A stretch of DNA of 64,000 nucleotides from Chryseobacterium takakiae (GCF_900129385.1 NZ_FQVO01000002.1:186001-250000), one strand, 5' to 3'. Shown: positions 55,797 through 64,000, counted from the first letter of the stretch. Made by a program: numbers and translations. The notes: a model not told the origin generated them from the letters alone.

Positions 55797-56798
55797 TTAT
55801 TTATTTTTGATAAATTTTGAGGTTTCCGTTTTCTTATCTTTTGTTGAAACTTCAATAAAATAAGAAGCGGAAGGAAGATCTGAAACCTGAATTTTTCCGG
55901 ATGTAATAGCGGAAGTTTTCACAAGCCTGCCATCCGGCGTATAGATTTTTGCTGTTGTATACTCTTCTGTTCCTCCTTGCAACACAATAAATTCCTGAGC
56001 CGGATTAGGATAGATTTTCAGTTTTTCTTTAGCCTTAAACTCCTCTGTGGCAAGGTTAGCAATATTTAAAGCTTGTGCGGCATTGGTTGTCTGGTTATTA
56101 ATTCCCGCCACCGGAACATTGGTTACGGTCTGAATGGTAGTCAGCAAAGGAAACTTATAAGTGCTGTTATAATAGGAATACGAAGTATTTACAATCGTTC
56201 CGATCGGGAACAAAAAGTTGGTATCGGTAGGCAGGTGCAGGTTAAAATTCTGTACGGATTTTATCCTGAGGACGTTGTTATAGGTAGAAGCGCCCAAAAT
56301 AAGGGTTCCTGATGCATCTGCAGAAATAGTTACCGTTCCTTTACATAACCCGTTGGACGCAGTAGTGCTGAATGTTCCCTGCGCCTGATCCGTCTCGGAG
56401 TATCCTAAAGCTGCAGGATAGGAAATAAAAGTCCCGTTGTTTGCGGAAAGATTCAGGGTTGCATCGGCAGTGATTAATCCTGTAATTTCCAGTTTGGAGG
56501 CAGATTGCTTGTAATACACCGTATTTCCGGGGGCTGCCATTTTTAAGGTAGAATTCGGGAAGGTGGTAATTTCTGTTGAAGTAGGTGTTGAATAACTGGT
56601 AACGGCAGCCGGGCCAAATCCCAGGGCAGCATTGTTAAAGGTTACATTAGAACCCGTTGCCGAGTTATCCGGTGTTCCTGTTACGGATAAATAGTTTGCG
56701 GTTTCTCCACTTACAGGATCGTTAAAAGCTTTTGTAATGGTTGTTTGTGCTGACATGGCACCTGAAGCCATCAGCAGCAAGAATAAATTTATTTTCAT
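55797..56798 (-). CDS. Secreted protein with type IX sorting domain
   Basis: The product from ATG 56798 (MKINLFLLLMASGAMSAQ signal) has 333 residues. The N-terminal 240 are Thr/Asn/Ser-rich beta structure with no known family. The C-terminal 80 residues (LKIYPNPAQEFIVLQGGTEEYTTAKIYTPDGRLVKTSAI...SYFIEVSTKDKK) are a type A sorting domain that sends it through the type IX system to the cell surface. Confidence 0.85.
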   Translation of the reverse strand: MKINLFLLLMASGAMSAQTTITKAFNDPVSGETANYLSVTGTPDNSATGSNVTFNNAALGFGPAAVTSYSTPTSTEITTFPNSTLKMAAPGNTVYYKQSASKLEITGLITADATLNLSANNGTFISYPAALGYSETDQAQGTFSTTASNGLCKGTVTISADASGTLILGASTYNNVLRIKSVQNFNLHLPTDTNFLFPIGTIVNTSYSYYNSTYKFPLLTTIQTVTNVPVAGINNQTTNAAQALNIANLATEEFKAKEKLKIYPNPAQEFIVLQGGTEEYTTAKIYTPDGRLVKTSAITSGKIQVSDLPSASYFIEVSTKDKKTETSKFIKNK

Positions 56799-57000
56799 AC
56801 TTAAATTTTTAACGAATATACTCAAAAAAACTTTTGCTCCGGAATTATTTTTTTGATATAACTTGTTTCCAATGAGAAATTTAAACCTGAAATAAACTTC
56901 CGTTCTCAGAATAGCTGCCGTATGCGCTGCAGCTGAATAATGAGCCGAAAGATAATGCTGTCCTCAAATATGTCATGTTGTTAAGGTTATGGGATAGGTC

Positions 57001-57363
57001 TTATTCTGTCCTCAGGATTTTTTCTATCTTCTTACCTTTTGCCAGCTCGTCGATGAGCTTATCGAGATAGCGGATATTGCGCATCAGTTCATTTTCAATT
57101 TCTTCCACGCGGTAACCGCAGATAACGCCTTTAATGAGTGATGCTTTGGGGTTGATTCCCGGAGCCTCCGCAAAGAAAGTGCGGAAGTCTGTTTTATTTT
57201 CCAGGATTTTCTGAAGGCCGTTTTCATCATAACCTGTAAGCCAGAAAATGATGGTGTGCACCTCTTTGCGGGTTCTGCCTTTCTTTTCCGCTTTTGCAAT
57301 ATAATGGGGATAAACTCCGGCGAAAGCCATACTGAAGATTCTCTCATTGTTTTTATTTTCCAT
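57001..57363 (-). CDS. DUF2200 protein
   Basis: The product from ATG 57363 ([35 protein letters not shown]...) has 120 residues and fits DUF2200: cytosolic, with [15 protein letters not shown] and [32 protein letters not shown]. Function is unknown. Its first 11 bases overlap the end of the RibD-like gene, so it belongs to the same operon. Confidence 0.85.
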   Translation of the reverse strand: MENKNNERIFSMAFAGVYPHYIAKAEKKGRTRKEVHTIIFWLTGYDENGLQKILENKTDFRTFFAEAPGINPKASLIKGVICGYRVEEIENELMRNIRYLDKLIDELAKGKKIEKILRTE

Positions 57364-57910
57364 CGTTTTGATATGAAGGTTCATAGATCAGCTGTACCAC
57401 TCCGGATCTGAAAACATTGCTTTTGATCAGCTTCAAATATAATCTTTCCTTTAATTCTTCAAATAAAGGTTTTCCGTTTCCTAAGGCAACCGGATGAACG
57501 GAGATTCTGTACATGTCTATCAGGTTCAGCTTAATACATGTTCTGATGAGTCCTGCGCCACCATACAGCCAGATGTCTTTTCCTGCCTGCTGCTTTATCT
57601 CGTGTACTGTTTTCTCAATATCATCAGTGAAAACTGCATTCTGATCTTCTCTTTGATGATGGGAGAATACTACTTTTTTCTTAGCATGAATCTTTTTCCA
57701 GAACAGTATTTCTTCTTCTCCGGCATCTTCTCCCGGATGATAATTTCCCCAGGAATCATAGCTTACCCTCCCATACAATATAGTATCGATATTTTCAAGA
57801 AAGCCATCAAAATCCATGTCATCATCCATGATGCACCAGTCGATTTCCCCGTTCGGTCCTTCAATAAATCCGTCTAATGATACAGCAAGGTCCAGAATTA
57901 TTTTTTTCAT
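57353..57910 (-). CDS. Dihydrofolate reductase/RibD C-terminal family
   Basis: The 185-residue protein ([25 protein letters not shown]...) has the RibD-like reductase fold: [11 protein letters not shown] and [41 protein letters not shown]. Such enzymes bind NADPH; the substrate of this branch is unknown. It overlaps the DUF2200 gene and lies 21 bases after arr. Confidence 0.88.
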   Translation of the reverse strand: MKKIILDLAVSLDGFIEGPNGEIDWCIMDDDMDFDGFLENIDTILYGRVSYDSWGNYHPGEDAGEEEILFWKKIHAKKKVVFSHHQREDQNAVFTDDIEKTVHEIKQQAGKDIWLYGGAGLIRTCIKLNLIDMYRISVHPVALGNGKPLFEELKERLYLKLIKSNVFRSGVVQLIYEPSYQNDGK

Positions 57911-57931
57911 AACATTAAAGAATTGTTGTGA

Positions 57932-58354
57932 TTAATTGATAATTTCCGCATCGGGATTTTCCCTCAGTTTTGCGATTCTTTCCTTCCAGTTTTGGATTTC
58001 TTCATCGGTAAGCCTAATCCATTCGGTTACTTCGCCCACAATTTTAAGGGGTGCCGTGCTGCGATAGGAACGGGTAGGATTACCGGGAAATTTTTTATCG
58101 GTTACGTTCGGATCATTTTCAAATGCTCCGGTGGGTTCCACGATGTAGACGCGTTCCTTCCCATCACCTTTTGCCAGCGTTGCGGCAAGGCCGGCGCCGT
58201 TCTGTAAAGCGGTGAAATAGATGTGGTTCATCATGATCTCCGGATAATAATTGGATTCAAACCCGGCAGTAAGCAGGTCCCCTATTTTCAGGTCAGCTTT
58301 TGTTCCGTGATAGAACGGGCCATTGTCAGGAATTTCATGCTCTTTGTTTTCCAT
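57932..58354 (-). CDS. arr: Rifamycin ADP-ribosyltransferase Arr
   Basis: The 140-residue enzyme has the Arr pattern: FYHGTKADLKIGDLLTAG, SNYYPEIMMNHIYFTA, ERVYIVEPTGAFENDPNVTDKKFPGNPTRSYRS. Arr moves ADP-ribose from NAD to the C23 hydroxyl of rifamycins and so inactivates them. The length fits the family. It is first in an operon with the RibD-like reductase and DUF2200. Nothing here suggests a mobile element, so this looks like a chromosomal gene. Confidence 0.92.
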   Translation of the reverse strand: MENKEHEIPDNGPFYHGTKADLKIGDLLTAGFESNYYPEIMMNHIYFTALQNGAGLAATLAKGDGKERVYIVEPTGAFENDPNVTDKKFPGNPTRSYRSTAPLKIVGEVTEWIRLTDEEIQNWKERIAKLRENPDAEIIN

Positions 58355-58453
58355 TGTGGTGTGTTTTGAATTGAGTAACCTGTAAACTTAAGAATTTGTT
58401 TTTACATGGGAAAATAAGCTGAGATCAGATTGGTAAGAAGTAATTTGGAACTC

Positions 58454-59218
58454 TTAGTGGGCCTGACTGTGTATTAAATAATTGTAATTAATGTTTCCTT
58501 CAAATTCATTGGAAATGATATTTCCTAATCTGTATCTGAACCATGTATGAAAATCACCGCTCAGGCGGGGCTCAAAGACGGTGGCAATTTCATTAGGTTT
58601 TAACACAAAAAACTGAATACCCGTTCCACAGCTATAATAACGATACGGATAAATTTTCTGCCATTTATTTTCTTTATCTAGTGCTTCCAGTTCTAACACT
58701 ACATTATTTCCAAAGCCTATGATACTTTCTTTATTTCCGAAATTATGAATGGTTACCGGGAAGCCGCTATAATAGGTTTTAATGTACGGAATCGGATGTG
58801 TGATTTGTTTTCCGTAATAAAGACTGTCCATTTTCGCGTTGTACTCTTCAGAAGAAATTTTCAGGGTGTCGATATCTATCTTTTCTAAAGGAGTTTTCTG
58901 CGATGTATCAACAGAAATGATAATATTCTCATATTTCCTCGTCATAAATTCTTTATTCAGATCTTTGAAATTTTTACTTCTGTAATTGTTTTCGAGAATT
59001 TTGCTGTATCTGTTCGAATCAGTATACTCCAGAACTATTTCTTTTTGAAACTTACCGATATATTGTATCGGCTTTAAGTAAAAAAGATTAATATCATCTG
59101 TATTCTTTAGAGAGTCAGTAGGTGTGGCTTTCGAAGAAATGTATTTGGGATTGTAAAGTTCCTGTGAAAATAATGCGATGGAAAAACACAGTAGTACCAG
59201 GCTGATAAAGTATTTCAT
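58454..59218 (-). CDS. Secreted hypothetical protein
   Basis: The product from ATG 59218 (MKYFISLVLLCFSIALFSQ signal) has 254 residues. No family was recognised. It is mixed alpha/beta with many aromatic residues and ends in NYLIHSQAH. It is likely periplasmic or at the surface. It is the gene after DUF2461 on the same strand, 99 bases apart. Confidence 0.7.
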   Translation of the reverse strand: MKYFISLVLLCFSIALFSQELYNPKYISSKATPTDSLKNTDDINLFYLKPIQYIGKFQKEIVLEYTDSNRYSKILENNYRSKNFKDLNKEFMTRKYENIIISVDTSQKTPLEKIDIDTLKISSEEYNAKMDSLYYGKQITHPIPYIKTYYSGFPVTIHNFGNKESIIGFGNNVVLELEALDKENKWQKIYPYRYYSCGTGIQFFVLKPNEIATVFEPRLSGDFHTWFRYRLGNIISNEFEGNINYNYLIHSQAH

Positions 59219-59317
59219 AATTATTGTTTGTCTAATATAACTAATTACAAACATGTATTCTTTTTTGAAGATTAAATTTAAATGTTTCTGAGTAGTCACT
59301 GAAATATCAAATAAAGC

Positions 59318-59977
59318 TTAAATTAAAGGTTCGCCATTCAGATCCGTTGTAAGAACTTCACTCATATAATCAAAGAAAGGGCGCATGGCCAGAAAGGTGA
59401 GTACTGCTTCTTTCAGAAACCCTTCCGATACGGCTTCATCATCGGTAAATTTTCTCATCACGACAAACTGCTTTTTCCGGATCAGGCTAATGGCAGGATG
59501 ATTTTTATCAAAACCCCTGGGCGCTGTTTTCACCGCTTCTCCCTGAATTTCTTTAAAATATCTGATAAATGTTTTGTCTGAAGTGATCTTTTCGATTTCC
59601 TGTGTGCTGATCTCAAATTCTTTACGGATGCGGAGCAGATCTTTGGCATCCGGTCCCCAAAATCCGCCGCCTACAAAGCTGTTACCGGGTTCCAGGTGAA
59701 TGTAATATCCACCTCTCAGCATGGGTTTAACACGGGAGTACCCGGCTCCGAAATTGGTCTTGTAAGGTGTCTGATCTTTTGAAAACCGAACATCCCTGTA
59801 AATCCTGAAAATATGAACTCCTTTTATATGGTCGTATTTCTGAAGTTCAGCATGCACCTTATTGAAAAACACTTTGTTTTCTTTTACCGCTGATTCGTAT
59901 TCTTCTTTGTGGGATGCAAACCATTCGCGATTGTTGTTTTTTTCAAGCCGTTTAAGGAATTCAAAGGTTTTTTTCAT
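59318..59977 (-). CDS. DUF2461 protein (TIGR02453 family)
   Basis: The product from ATG 59977 (MKKTFEFLKRLEKNNNREWFASHKEEYE...) has 219 residues. FRIYRDVRFSKDQTPYKTNFGAGYSR and GGYYIHLEPGNSFVGGGFWGP are the DUF2461 core. The family is common and cytosolic, with no settled function. The start is chosen because the family begins with this N-terminal helix. Confidence 0.9.
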   Translation of the reverse strand: MKKTFEFLKRLEKNNNREWFASHKEEYESAVKENKVFFNKVHAELQKYDHIKGVHIFRIYRDVRFSKDQTPYKTNFGAGYSRVKPMLRGGYYIHLEPGNSFVGGGFWGPDAKDLLRIRKEFEISTQEIEKITSDKTFIRYFKEIQGEAVKTAPRGFDKNHPAISLIRKKQFVVMRKFTDDEAVSEGFLKEAVLTFLAMRPFFDYMSEVLTTDLNGEPLI

Positions 59978-60101
59978 GGTGTCTATTTTAAACAAAATTA
60001 CAATATTGTTCCTGTTAAAGTAGTATTAATAGCGATTGGTGTATGAGTCGCCAGCGCTAACGGTGAGTATGGTGATGAATATTAATGTTTTAACTTCCGC
60101 T

Positions 60102-60134
60102 AAACCTGACGGGTTTTCAAAACCCGTCAGGTTT
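60102..60134. repeat. Perfect 16-pair palindrome
   Basis: AAACCTGACGGGTTTT-C-AAAACCCGTCAGGTTT in the gap between DUF2461 and the NTF2-like gene; a dispersed palindrome type of this group and a probable terminator of the NTF2-like gene. Confidence 0.7.
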
Positions 60135-60223
60135 GAATGTACAAAATTTTACCAAAAGAACAAAAGCTGAAGTGCAAACTTCAGCCATACTTTTCAATGT
60201 TATTAATAGTTTAAAAAACGGTT

Positions 60224-60538
60224 TTACACGATTTTCAGTGACTGGATCAATCCATCTTCAAATTCATAATAATAGGTCAGAACAGCCGGACTTCCGGGAA
60301 AATTACCGGCAACTTCCGCTTTCAAGGTATGTTCTGCTTCTGAATATTCTAACGGTTCCATTGTTGCCTGATATTCTTTATTGGCTTTATCGATCCAGTC
60401 TTTTATTTGTGTTTTTCCGTTATTTGTTTTTCCTTCATCAAACACTACGGCTGTTTCGGCAAAACAATTGGCGTAAGCGGTACTGTCGAAGTTGTTTTGT
60501 GCCTTTACTAATTCTGTTATTACGTCTGGTAAATTCAT
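60224..60538 (-). CDS. NTF2/SnoaL-like small protein
   Basis: The 104-residue protein (MNLPDVITELVKAQNNFDSTAYANCFAETAVVFDEGKT...) has the SnoaL/NTF2 cone fold pattern. Such proteins are small isomerases, cyclases or binding proteins. It lies 21 bases after the SDR gene and is therefore co-transcribed and probably under the divergent HxlR regulator. Confidence 0.82.
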   Translation of the reverse strand: MNLPDVITELVKAQNNFDSTAYANCFAETAVVFDEGKTNNGKTQIKDWIDKANKEYQATMEPLEYSEAEHTLKAEVAGNFPGSPAVLTYYYEFEDGLIQSLKIV

Positions 60539-60559
60539 TGTATTAAAATTTTAAGTTGA

Positions 60560-61354
60560 TTAAATGGTGGGTACGGTTCCGCCGTCGATTATATAATTGG
60601 TTCCTGTTAAATAACCGGCTCTCGGTGAAACCAGGAAACCTACGAATTCTGCTACTTCTTGCGGTTCGGCAGGCCTTCCGTAAGGAATTCCGCCCAATGC
60701 ATCCATGACGCCCTGCTGCGCTTCTTCTAGCGTACTGTTGGCGTTTCTTGCAATTTCGCCCAGCCAGGCTGCCGATGCTGATGTATTGATCCATCCCGGT
60801 GAAACGGTGAGTACACGAACTCCTTTTGGGGTCACTTCATTGGATAAGCTTTTGCTGTAATTAATCAATCCGGCTTTCGCAGCGGCATACGGCAGCGTGG
60901 AGTCATATAGCGGCAGTTTTCCCTGAATTGAAGCGATGTGAATGATTACACCGTTTTTCCGATCGATCATTTGGGGTAAAAATCCTCTGTCCAGGCGAAC
61001 CGGAGCAAGCAGATTCGCCCGAAGGGTTGATTCCCAGTTTTCATCCGTTAATGCGGCAAAACCTCCGGCGGGTGTTTCTGAAGATCCGAGGTTGTTCACC
61101 AGAATGTCCAACCTCCCATAGGTTGCCAGTACTTCGTCAACTACTTTTTGCGAGCCTTCTGCCTGGCTTAAATCCGCTGCAATAAAATGCAGGCTGCCGT
61201 TTTCATCCTGTGGGGCGTTCCTTGCTGTAATGATGACCGTTGCGCCTGCCTGCAAAAGCCTTTCTGCGATGGCTCTTCCGGTTCCTTTTGTACCTCCGGT
61301 TACCAGGGCGATTTTGCCCGATAGTTCACTGTTGAAATTAAATTGCTGTTCCAT
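60560..61354 (-). CDS. Short-chain dehydrogenase/reductase
   Basis: The product from ATG 61354 (MEQQFNFNSELSGKIALVTGGTKGTGRAIAERLL) has 264 residues. The Rossmann motif TGGTKGTG, the NNLG segment, catalytic Ser in IIHIASIQG and YxxxK in YAAAKAGLINYSKSL, and the late PGWINTSAS are present. It uses NAD(P)H on an unknown substrate. It is divergent from an HxlR regulator, as in many redox-stress pairs. An in-frame upstream extension overlaps the promoter. Confidence 0.92.
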   Translation of the reverse strand: MEQQFNFNSELSGKIALVTGGTKGTGRAIAERLLQAGATVIITARNAPQDENGSLHFIAADLSQAEGSQKVVDEVLATYGRLDILVNNLGSSETPAGGFAALTDENWESTLRANLLAPVRLDRGFLPQMIDRKNGVIIHIASIQGKLPLYDSTLPYAAAKAGLINYSKSLSNEVTPKGVRVLTVSPGWINTSASAAWLGEIARNANSTLEEAQQGVMDALGGIPYGRPAEPQEVAEFVGFLVSPRAGYLTGTNYIIDGGTVPTI

Positions 61355-61445
61355 TTTGTCTGTTTTGTTTAGGCAAAGTTGGGACTTATGTACGCGCCTC
61401 ACAAGTACGGAATTACGATTCGGATAGGGAACAATTTTTCCCCTA

Positions 61446-61476
61446 TTGCACAATTTGGAACATAGGTTTACATTTG
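61446..61476 (+). promoter_or_regulatory. hxlR-type promoter, leaderless type
   Basis: TTG (61446-61448), 20 bases, TACATTTG (61469-61476), ending four bases before the ATG. Confidence 0.6.
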
Positions 61477-61480
61477 CTTT

Positions 61481-61846
61481 ATGTATGAAAGGAAAATTTT
61501 ACCCAACCTGAACTGCGGTTTGGATCTGATTGGCGAAGTGCTGTACGGCAAATGGAAAATCCGTTTGCTGTGGTTTATTCATCAGGGACATCAGCGTCCC
61601 AGCGAGCTGCAGCGGAAAATCCCCGATGCCACGAGAAGGGTACTGAATATCCAGCTGAAAGAACTGGAAGATCATGAATTGGTTGCCAAAAAAATCTATC
61701 CCGTAGTTCCTCCAAAAGTAGAGTACAGCCTAACGGATTTCGGACAGACCTTAATTCCCGTCATTGCAGCGTTGGGAAATTGGGGAGATGCCCATGAAGA
61801 ACATTTGCGCTCGGTTATTTTGAAGCGCCTGAATGGGGAAAATTAA
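61481..61846 (+). CDS. HxlR-family transcription regulator
   Basis: The 121-residue protein is a single winged helix-turn-helix (GLDLIGEVLYGKWKIRLLWFIHQGHQRPSELQRKIPDATRRVLNIQLKELEDHELV) of the HxlR/MarR-like type. It has Cys13 (NLNCGLD), the position often used for redox sensing in this family. It is divergent from the SDR/NTF2 operon and probably represses it. A decayed copy of its 3' end lies at 63066-63207. Confidence 0.9.
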   Translation: MYERKILPNLNCGLDLIGEVLYGKWKIRLLWFIHQGHQRPSELQRKIPDATRRVLNIQLKELEDHELVAKKIYPVVPPKVEYSLTDFGQTLIPVIAALGNWGDAHEEHLRSVILKRLNGEN

Positions 61847-61922
61847 ATTGTTGTGATGAGGTTAGCGGTATGAGCTGAACTTGTGTTGCTTGGCACGAGC
61901 GCGACGCTTATGTCTGTGGGAG

Positions 61923-62432
61923 TCAGTTCTTCTTTATCAATTTTTTCAACCTACTTAAAATTCCGTTGGGTTTTTGTTTGTCATCACGTCTCTTCTTCCA
62001 ATTAACATCAAATCTTTCGTTTATTTCTGCTTTTAAATTGTCCGGAGGTATTGAAACCAGCACATGAAATGGAGGAATTCCCGGATGCATCAATTCGGTT
62101 TCGTCTCTGAGCCGCCTGCTGCAAAACAAGTTTATTACGGTTAGATCAGGTCTTGCTTCATAAATTATCATATCAATCCACACAGGTACTTTATTGTTAT
62201 GGTGTAGAAGGTCAATGATCTGATTGGCTGTTAAAAGGTCACCTTCATATTGATTCCATTTTTTTAAGATGAGTATTTCTTCTTCATTTAAATGCCCATC
62301 AACTGTTCGGGAGTTTGGAGTGATTAAATATTGGCAGTTGTCATGAAGATCGTTATAGCAAAGTGTTTTTGTCAATTCAAATAGAAGTTTTGTTGCTTCA
62401 CTGAGATGATGTCTGAATTTAAGTTTATCCAT
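61923..62432 (-). CDS. Hypothetical protein, cytosolic
   Basis: The 169-residue protein (MDKLKFRHHLSEATKLLFELTKTLCYNDLHDNCQYLITPNS...) has no recognised family. It has an N-terminal helical part, then strands with VPVWIDMIIYEARPDLTVINLFCSRRLRDE, HVLVSIPPD, and a Lys/Arg-rich end (LSRLKKLIKKN). The look is like single-domain immunity proteins of contact-dependent toxins, but that is only a guess. Confidence 0.6.
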   Translation of the reverse strand: MDKLKFRHHLSEATKLLFELTKTLCYNDLHDNCQYLITPNSRTVDGHLNEEEILILKKWNQYEGDLLTANQIIDLLHHNNKVPVWIDMIIYEARPDLTVINLFCSRRLRDETELMHPGIPPFHVLVSIPPDNLKAEINERFDVNWKKRRDDKQKPNGILSRLKKLIKKN

Positions 62433-62527
62433 ATTTCAGAATTCTTTGTTTTTGTATTAACCTATGCATATTCATTAATTTAAGATTATAAATTCTAAAT
62501 GCTCAAATTTTTTGCTCTGGACCGATT

Positions 62528-63031
62528 TCATGAAATATTGATTGTTACATCATAGATTTTGTTTTCAGCTGATATTTTGAATTTGATGACCTTATCTTCA
62601 AATATTAAGTCAGGTTCAAATCCTAGACCTTTCACCTTATTGTTTACAGGAATCATCACATTGGCACCAGAATCACTTTGAAATAAATTCTTAAAAATGA
62701 TATCGTAATCTTCTTTGCCTGAATTGGGAAACATGAGAACTTTATGCTCTTTATCAATGATTAATACAGGGATTCCGTTGTAATCTTTTACATCGTCCAG
62801 GTATAAAATTAGGTAATCCCTTTTCTGAGTTCCTTCGAAATTTGAATTGGAAATAAAAAGTTTTGCATCTGATTTTTCCTTTTCATCAATAAAAATCTCA
62901 GCTTGAGCGGGCTTTCCCACTATTCTTGCCCTACCCGTTAAATATTTTACAATAATAGGAGTACTGAACATGATAATCACAGAAATAACGATGAAAGAAA
63001 TGACAAAGAATTTGAGAAGTTTTTTTAACAT
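62528..63031 (-). CDS. Hypothetical membrane-anchored protein
   Basis: The 167-residue protein has one N-terminal membrane helix (about 5-30, KKLLKFFVISFIVISVIIMFS) and a soluble beta-rich domain outside (RDYLILYLDDVKDYNGIPVLIIDKEHKVLMFPNSGKED). No family was recognised. It is on the same strand as its unknown neighbours. Confidence 0.65.
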   Translation of the reverse strand: MLKKLLKFFVISFIVISVIIMFSTPIIVKYLTGRARIVGKPAQAEIFIDEKEKSDAKLFISNSNFEGTQKRDYLILYLDDVKDYNGIPVLIIDKEHKVLMFPNSGKEDYDIIFKNLFQSDSGANVMIPVNNKVKGLGFEPDLIFEDKVIKFKISAENKIYDVTINIS

Positions 63032-63065
63032 GATTTCTTATAATTATAAAGTTTCTGCCTTCTCG

Positions 63066-63207
63066 TCATCGCAGTGTTGGGAGATTGGGTGGCATTCATG
63101 AAGAGCATTTGCACTCGGTTATTTTGAAGCGCCTGAATGTGGGAAATTAAATTGTTTTGATAGAGTAGCGGAACTTGTGTTGGTAGGCATGGGTTAAATG
63201 CTTATTG
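63066..63207 (+). pseudogene. Decayed duplicate of the hxlR 3' end
   Basis: This stretch is clearly homologous to 61760-61912 (for example ATTTGCxCTCGGTTATTTTGAAGCGCCTGAATG is shared). It has lost one base in the coding part, shifting the frame, and contains a small deletion near 63172. Only the last about 28 codons and the downstream part are present. Confidence 0.75.
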
Positions 63208-63223
63208 CCAGCAGGGTATTTGA

Positions 63224-64000
63224 TTATTTACCATATTTAATTGCTCTTGTACTTTCAGATTCTTTTATAGCTTTTCCATTAACAAATCTGTAATAAACTT
63301 TTTTGATCCAATTACCAAACTTGTCATACTTGATTCTCATTTCAAATTTTATGGATTTGATCACATCTCCGTGCTCATTTACAATATCTCCCGGCTGACT
63401 CTTTGAGAATTCAATCTTAGATTTTTGAGAATTAATAATTTCATCATTTTTATTGAAGTATTGAATTGTTACTTCATTTTTTTCGTAGTCATATTTTGCA
63501 ATTTCTTTTCCTTGAACTTGATTTCCAATTAAAAGCATAAGTTCTGTTGGATTTCCCTCATCATTGTTAATGATAATTGTTTTTCGGACTATTTTACCAT
63601 TTTGATCTTTTTCAATAATACTATTAAGAAAACCTTTATTATCATAACCATAATAATAAGTGTCATAAGAATGTCCTAATAAAGGATGCCAGTTTTCTAT
63701 CTTCCTGCTTAGACATCGCGTACCTGTACCGTCATATACTCTTGTTAGGCGTTGTTTTAGATCACCGTTTTCATCATATCTAAGTTCAGAAGTAACTTCG
63801 TTCTTTTCATTATAAATTTGCACATCTTTCTTCCGTTCAATACGGTTTGTATTAAAAAAAGTTGTTTGGGTTGTTGTTTCTAAAACTGGATTTTCAGAGT
63901 TGAATTCATTTTTTTTATTGAAATTCAGAACGGTTAATATGCTTTGAGAGTATATATTATAATTCATAAAAAACAGCATCACTAAAAACAGTTGTCTCAT
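63224..64000 (-). CDS. Secreted protein with YD/MORN-like repeats
   Basis: The 258-residue product begins with ATG exactly at the window edge (63998-64000); the signal peptide (MRQLFLVMLFFMNYNIYSQ) suggests this is the real start. The rest has repeated strand-turn units with Y.Y-D-..G (RYDENGDLKQRL, YGYDNKGFLNSIIEKDQNGKIVRK, KYDKFGNWIKKVYY), like the toxin-delivery YD/RHS or MORN-like repeats. No enzyme motif was found. Function is unknown. Confidence 0.72.
   Translation of the reverse strand: MRQLFLVMLFFMNYNIYSQSILTVLNFNKKNEFNSENPVLETTTQTTFFNTNRIERKKDVQIYNEKNEVTSELRYDENGDLKQRLTRVYDGTGTRCLSRKIENWHPLLGHSYDTYYYGYDNKGFLNSIIEKDQNGKIVRKTIIINNDEGNPTELMLLIGNQVQGKEIAKYDYEKNEVTIQYFNKNDEIINSQKSKIEFSKSQPGDIVNEHGDVIKSIKFEMRIKYDKFGNWIKKVYYRFVNGKAIKESESTRAIKYGK

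Noticed and set aside
60133..60546. Plus-strand open frame over the NTF2-like gene
   Set aside because: The minus-strand frame matches a known fold and forms an operon with the SDR gene.
63066..63207. Independent short gene
   Set aside because: The similarity to the hxlR end with a frameshift shows a decayed copy.

Overview
The window looks like chromosomal DNA of a Bacteroidota bacterium of the Flavobacteriia, most like Chryseobacterium or a close Weeksellaceae relative. The evidence is an AT-rich genome with almost no Shine-Dalgarno sequences, promoters of the Bacteroidota type (TTTG or TTG, about 19-20 bases, then TAnnTTTG), proteins with type IX secretion C-terminal sorting domains, many lipoproteins whose signal ends in SC or AC, and gene orders known from that group. 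The species cannot be named from this sequence.

Layout. 1-1246 is the start of a large secreted adhesin-like protein (minus strand, cut by the window edge). 1515-4004 is a translation block: rpsU, xerC-like recombinase, hpf, then tRNAs Thr(TGT)-Tyr(GTA)-Gly(TCC), an exact tandem second copy of those three, and Thr(GGT). 4318-12339 is a two-component system followed by a heavy-metal RND efflux system (outer-membrane channel, adaptor lipoprotein, pump). 12420-13919 is a lipoprotein with two DUF4394 domains. 14241-16360 is tuf, tRNA-Trp, secE and nusG. 16395-22530 is a trehalose-use module: AraC regulator, sugar MFS transporter, GH37 trehalase and TonB-dependent receptor. 22741-34175 is rplK, rplA, rplJ, rplL, rpoB, rpoC and a small DUF3467 gene. 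The tRNA-tuf-secE-nusG-rplKAJL-rpoBC order is the ancient bacterial block, here opened twice by accessory genes (efflux genes between tRNAs and tuf, trehalose genes between nusG and rplK).

34405-38196 holds a Crp/Fnr-family regulator next to a tight five-gene envelope operon: DUF5777 beta-barrel, c-type cytochrome lipoprotein, YceI, ankyrin protein and a DOMON-like protein with a type IX sorting tail. A GTGA-N6-TCAC palindrome lies about 42 bases before the predicted start of transcription of that operon. This is my best candidate for an undescribed system; the product set suggests periplasmic or surface electron transfer, but its function is unknown.

38387-51786 is mixed housekeeping and metabolism: an MHS-family MFS transporter, an ABC exporter, an alpha/beta hydrolase, a second Crp/Fnr protein, truA, lpxK, purine nucleoside phosphorylase, a thioredoxin-like lipoprotein, dinB, an intracellular alpha-amylase and a type B carboxylesterase. 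52337-64000 is accessory: secreted and envelope proteins, a nucleotide pyrophosphatase/phosphodiesterase, an arr (rifamycin ADP-ribosyltransferase) operon with a RibD-like reductase and DUF2200, DUF2461, a divergent HxlR/SDR pair, and several unrecognised genes around a decayed second copy of the hxlR 3' end.

The most striking small feature is the rpsU leader: a 12-base stretch that would be the perfect partner of the unusual 16S rRNA tail I recall for Chryseobacterium, suggesting self-regulation of bS21 synthesis by ribosomes that lack it. Several genes also have their -7 box so close to ATG that the mRNA should be leaderless.
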